From Mansonella perstans (taxonomy: Eukaryota; Nematoda; Chromadorea; Rhabditida; Onchocercidae): a stretch of 64,000 nucleotides of DNA. The notes beneath the pieces were generated by a model. The model was given only the letters and a program-made list of their open reading frames with translations, did no database searches and was not told where the DNA came from. This document shows, piece by piece, positions 59,228 to 64,000 of the stretch (within the stretch, counting starts at the first letter, position 1; the number at the start of each line of letters is the position of its first letter). Where the stretch lies: NCBI GenBank assembly GCA_037074765.1, contig JBAMDO010000167.1:55403-119402 (forward strand), in the 5' to 3' direction. Both the position numbers and the translations under genes were made by a program.

Positions 59228-59370
59228 ATGTGTTTGTCTGGATATGTGTGTGTATGTATATATATATGTATGTGTGTATGTGTGTATGTGTGTGTATGTG
59301 TGTATGTGTGTGTATGTGTGTATGTGTGTATGTGTGTATGTGTGTGTGTATGTGTGTATGTGTGTGTGGT
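59228..59370 (+). repeat. TGTGTATG microsatellite
   Basis: Long run of TGTA/TGTG tetranucleotides. Confidence 0.92.
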
Positions 59371-60067
59371 GAAATTCATCTATAAATGATTTGTATAGGT
59401 CGATTTATTGGGATTTCCTTTATTATTGCTATTACATTTTATAGGCGAATCAGTAGACAAATTTTCTTTTCCAGTTTACTATTATCATTATTTTGTAAGC
59501 TTCTTCATATTATTATTATTATTACATTGAGATTTTAGAGCTAAGCCTTAAGTACTACATCTAAAAGAATATGTGCTATTAGTATAAATGGCTCAATGAA
59601 CAGGCCTGAATTTTAGAAATTGCATTGTAACTTTTTTTCATTGCAATAATTTACTTGAATTGAATTATACTTCAGAAGCTTTCATTATTATCTCTATTCG
59701 AAATTAGCAATATTTCAAACAATTTTTTTTTTGGTTTATGTTCTTTCAATTTTATTAATTTAAATTAATTTAATTTCTTATTGAATAATCTATTTTCAAA
59801 TTCATTAACTAAATGAACATTATTTGGATTTGAAATTAAAACGTGCCACACACTTCTCGACATCGTTTATCACCCGTTGTGAGCAGTTGTGTGTGGGACG
59901 GGGAAAATGAAAGAAAAAGAAGGAGAAAAAGTGAAAAGAGTGAAGGAAAGAAAGAGAGTAAAGAGATGCAGAAAAAGGAAAGAGTAATGAAAAGAAGTTT
60001 TGAAAATGTCAATTTACAGAAATAGACTGAAAAGTTTAAGATTTCAAACTATACTAGAAGATTGATT

Positions 60068-60087
60068 AGATGATGATGATGATGATA

Positions 60088-60125
<38 letters not shown>

Positions 60126-60158
60126 AATGATGATAATGATGATAATGATGATGATGAA
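60068..60158 (+). repeat. GAT trinucleotide microsatellite
   Basis: About 30 GAT/AAT triplets, with pure GAT in the centre. Confidence 0.92.
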
Positions 60159-60865
60159 AATTTTGCTTAATGATAATTAACTTTTCTTAAAGAAGAGATA
60201 GCACAATATAGAATAGGTAAAATTGCAAGGAATGAGAAATTAGAAGTGGAAATAGCATTTGAAGTAATATTTTTGGAAATATAAAAAAAAAAAATTGATG
60301 GAAAATTTTTCTCAATTCCTATTATTAGTTCAATTTAATTTTGCTACCCTCTTCTCTTTCTTTTTTTTCTTTCTTTCCATCACTTTTCTTTTTTCTCTCC
60401 TTTTTCTCTTTTTCTCCTTCAATTTTTTTTTTCCCAATTAATATTTAACTGTGAGCAAAAAAAAAAAAAAAAAGAAAGAAATAAAGGCAGACCTACATAA
60501 GCTGCAAATAGGCCGACATTTTCATTTACAAAAGCTGCAAATTAGACGACCTTTTTTTTCCTCCAATGTCACATCTATTGTGAATCATTTTTCAATTAAC
60601 AAAATTATTTAAAAGAAATAGAAAAAAACTTTCTTTGTCGTATTTTTTTCAACTAAAATTGGCAACATTTTTTAATTTTATAAAATATGGACAAAAATAT
60701 TCTTCCAAATGCTTTTAAAGTTAATTTACTTTAAAATTTTTCTTCCTCATTTTTTTCATCATAAAATTATTTTTATGAAATTTCATTTCCTCCTTTCCTC
60801 ATCATTCATTCGCCTTCGCTACTAAATTATTTTGAACTTTTTATTTCTAATTCATTTTTAGAGAA

Positions 60866-61540
60866 GGATTTTGAGGACAGAAAGGAAGTTTATCCTCATG
60901 TCCTCATTGTCCTTGTCATGTCCTTATGCAAATGCGCATTAATCCTTATTATGCAAAAATATTTCTTCATTTATTAATCATTTCTAAACTTATAAAAATA
61001 TTATATTGCATAAAATAATATTTAGATGGATTTAATTTTCTTTTTTTCCTTTTTTTTGCCATATTTTAATCGTTGGAAGAAAAATTAATAGGTTTGTTTT
61101 ATAAAAAGTGATAAAATACTATGGCTTAAAACAAAAAGACTTCCTTAAGGCTTGAGGCATGAAATAAAAAATAGAAATAGCTTAAGAATGCCATTAATAC
61201 ATCAATTTTTTTTTTTCATTTCCAAATGAAAAGTAAAGATTGTCATTTTGCTTTTGTCCATTCAATGATTGTGAATTAATTTGTCACAGATATATTATCA
61301 TATTTGGATTTTGAGGGCAGATAAACTTATGCATATATCATTATTATAAAATTTTTCCCTATTAATCAATCATTTCTAACATACAAGGTATTGTTTTGCA
61401 TAAATCGGTTTAGAAGATTTTACCATATTTTAAATATCAAAAGAAAATTAATAGGCCTATTCGAAAGCAACTAAAATGCTGTATGCTTAAGCAAAGAGAT
61501 TACTGGACGAACTGAATGAAAAATAACAGTGACTTAGAGT
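60866..61540 (+). repeat. Diverged direct duplication, period about 437 bp
   Basis: 60866-61165 and 61303-61540 share GGATTTTGAGG.CAG, TTAATCATTTCTAA, TTGCATAAA, CCATATTTTAA and AAAATTAATAGG in order. Confidence 0.75.
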
Positions 61541-64000
61541 TGGTAATAATAGTTCTTTTTTCTATCCGCAAAAAAAAAAGTTTCTTTTAAAAAATTATTT
61601 CGTTAATTGTGAATTACTTTTATATATCAAATTTATCATCTTATTACTTCACTACTTCATGATAGTTATTGCAAGAAAGTATTGTAGAAGCTAACAAGTT
61701 AATTGAAATGTTTAGTGCATAATGATAATAATAATAATATAGGATAATAATATATAATATCAGCAATAATAATAATAATAATAATAATAAATAACAATAT
61801 CAATGATGATAATAATATTAACGGTAATAAACGGCAACAAAGTTTTGGAATAATTGTTGTAATTATGCTCATTAATGTTTATATAAAATAAATGTATTGA
61901 AAAGAAATGAATTCAGAATAGCAAATAAATAAAATTTAATTCCTTTCATTTATTCAATTCATCCCAAAATTAAAATTTCAGTTAATTTTCAATGATAATT
62001 TGAAAAAAAAGAAAGTTTAATTTGTATTTGATCTTTTTTTTTTAATACTATAATTTCTAATTTAATAATATTGCTTTAATACTATAATTTCAACATTATT
62101 TTTTTAACACTATTTTGAATTTCGATGAAATTTTTATTGCAAGTCTTTTTTTCTTTTTAACTAATTGATTGTAATGAAATAACTGATGAAAGAAAAAACT
62201 GCTTAATTCCATAATAATGCAAGCCAAACTTATAAAATGAATAATGTTAGGACTAGGATCGATGCAAAACTTGAAACAAAATTTATTTCAAAAGAGAAAA
62301 TTAGCTAAGGAATATATTTGTAATACGAATTGTAAATGATTGATGAATTATGTGAAAGCTAGAACAAAATGAAATAAATAATTGTCTCCTGAGATAATGT
62401 GAAACATCATGAAATTTTACATCAGTTAAAATGAAATTTTCACGTAAAACAGCTATTAACAAATTTATTTTTCTGCCCAACAAGTAGCATTTAAAATACA
62501 TCTGTCATCAATGAATTTTAATACTTAAATTTTAATACTTTTTTCTTTGTTTCTTTTATTCGATATAATTTCTTTTTTTTTTTTGTTGAAATTTATTACA
62601 TAATTATTGTTTTTTCCAGCATTATTTTTTAAAAATTTTTTTTTTTGCATTTATGACATTTTCTACAATATTTAAATGTTTAAGAATATTTGCATACAAA
62701 TAAATGTATGCATATATTTGCATAAATAATAATTTCCATTTCTATATGTGAGCATATACATTTGTATATTTGTAAACATAATACATAAATGTATATATAT
62801 ATATATATATATATAATATATGTATGTAAATAATATTTAAGAGTATTTTACTATTTTAATTCTTTTGTTTTTTTTTACTGTGTTATGACTCTATCATTTT
62901 TATTTTTTCCTTTCTGTTAGCATAAAAGCCAGTATTTGCATATTTCAGATTTGATATGTATAATTTATTTTTTAAATTTTAATTTAAAAATTTTGATACT
63001 TTGATAAAGTTTTTCTTTTCTTTTATTGTTAAAAATTTATTTACATTTCTAACATTTTCCTCTTTGTAGGATTTCATTTCCATTTTTTTATTTCAGATAT
63101 GAAACTATGCAAATTTGTATTGTTTCTATTAATTAATATTTTTATTTTTGCAAAAATTGTGAATTTTGCATGGAAAAAGTGCGCTTAATTGTTTCCTTTA
63201 ATAGGCTTTGTCAAACGAAAAAAAATGTAAATTTATCATTTTTAAAAGATATTAATTTATCAGTTATTAAAATTCACACGGATAATTTTATTCATTTTTT
63301 CATTTTAATTAAATTTTAAAATCTTATATAAAGTTTAAATCATTGTATAAAATAGTGTGAAATGTGTTAAAATGTGTTAATGTGTAAATATGTATGTTTG
63401 CTGTTGGTACATTGTTTTGCTTTTTTTTTTCCTTTTATTTTCAAATCACTGATAACATTTTCAAAACACGAATAAATGTCAATTCCAATTTTGCTTTACA
63501 ATCAATCAATATTCACTCATTGTTCAGGCAGTAAATTAATTAAGAAAACAATGGCTGAAAAAAAAATAAGAAAAAAATTTTTTTTTTTGCAATTTTCTAT
63601 GCTAATTTAAATTAAGCAACAAATTTTAATGTTAACAATTTTAAGTATTTCATTTTTTTTTTTTTTTTTTTTTTTGATTCCAGACTAATGATAAATTGAT
63701 TTTTGCTAAAAAAAGAAGAAAAAAAAAAAATTAAATTAAACTAAATGGCAAATTGATAGAATGAATGGAACGGAAAAAGAGACAAATGGATGAGAATAGA
63801 TTTTAAATCAGTTCCTATGTTTTGTTTTCTCTCTCTCTCTCACTCTGTGTTTACCTCTTTCTCTTTCTTTTCCTCTCTTCCGCACAATTAAAGACAAAAA
63901 GACAACTGTTCAATTTTGTCGTTCGTTTTAATTTTTTTTTCCTCTCAGTTTCATTTTCCAATTTTTATTTTGAATTTTTAAGACAGTTTTTTTTTTTTTT
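61541..64000. other. Gene-poor AT-rich end of the window
   Basis: AAT triplets 61725-61830, AT dinucleotides 62793-62816, poly-T near 63652-63676 and CT tract 63825-63850. No exon recognised. Confidence 0.65.

Noticed and set aside
59845..59896. CCACACAC...GTGTGTGG hairpin as a transposon end
   Set aside because: Only 8-bp arms around a 36-nt loop, with no other element features.

Overview
The window reads as nuclear DNA of a parasitic nematode, most likely a filarial worm (Onchocercidae). The evidence is a complete major sperm protein gene, short GT-AG introns, several genes preceded by a bare 3' splice site just upstream of the ATG (as expected for spliced-leader trans-splicing), very AT-rich DNA with long poly-A/T and microsatellite tracts, and a T-rich mitochondrial fragment read in the invertebrate mitochondrial code. 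I spliced the gene models by eye from reading frame, intron phase and family resemblance. No search was run.

Left part (1-22.6 kb), gene dense. A rearranged nuclear copy of mitochondrial DNA (cytb next to nad1, minus strand) lies at the edge. It is followed by a possible new four-exon minus-strand gene (1044-4025) that faces five plus-strand genes: mitochondrial-type asparaginyl-tRNA synthetase (4946-8509), RNase P/MRP subunit POP5 (9134-10688), a tail-anchored acyl-CoA-binding protein of the MAA-1/ACBD5 type (13332-16033), an unrecognised 145-residue coiled-coil protein (17145-18621) and V-ATPase subunit D (20435-22608). All five have a 3' splice site a short way upstream of the start, so some could form an operon.

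Middle part (22.6-41.1 kb). A decayed non-LTR retrotransposon (24.5-25.8 kb) precedes a cytochrome b561 ferrireductase gene (26884-29665). Next come a decayed MSP copy (30607-30880), a possible 43-residue coiled-coil gene (30996-31469), and an intact two-exon MSP gene (32604-33209). An Arg/Ser-rich small basic protein gene lies tail to tail with MSP (35213-34492, minus). A ten-exon mitochondrial glutamate dehydrogenase gene follows (41117-36278, minus).

Right part (41.1-64 kb), gene poor. It holds microsatellites, segmental tandem duplications, a long inverted repeat (arms 46254-46636 and 49035-49382), a second decayed copy of the same retrotransposon (55.5-56.1 kb, minus) and a few candidate small exons, including a phase-consistent set 50529-47740 on the minus strand.

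One recurrent structure stands out. In three unrelated genes (acyl-CoA-binding protein, cytochrome b561, glutamate dehydrogenase) a 34-72 bp tandem duplication straddles an exon-intron boundary and copies a splice site with part of its exon. Several similar duplications occur between genes.
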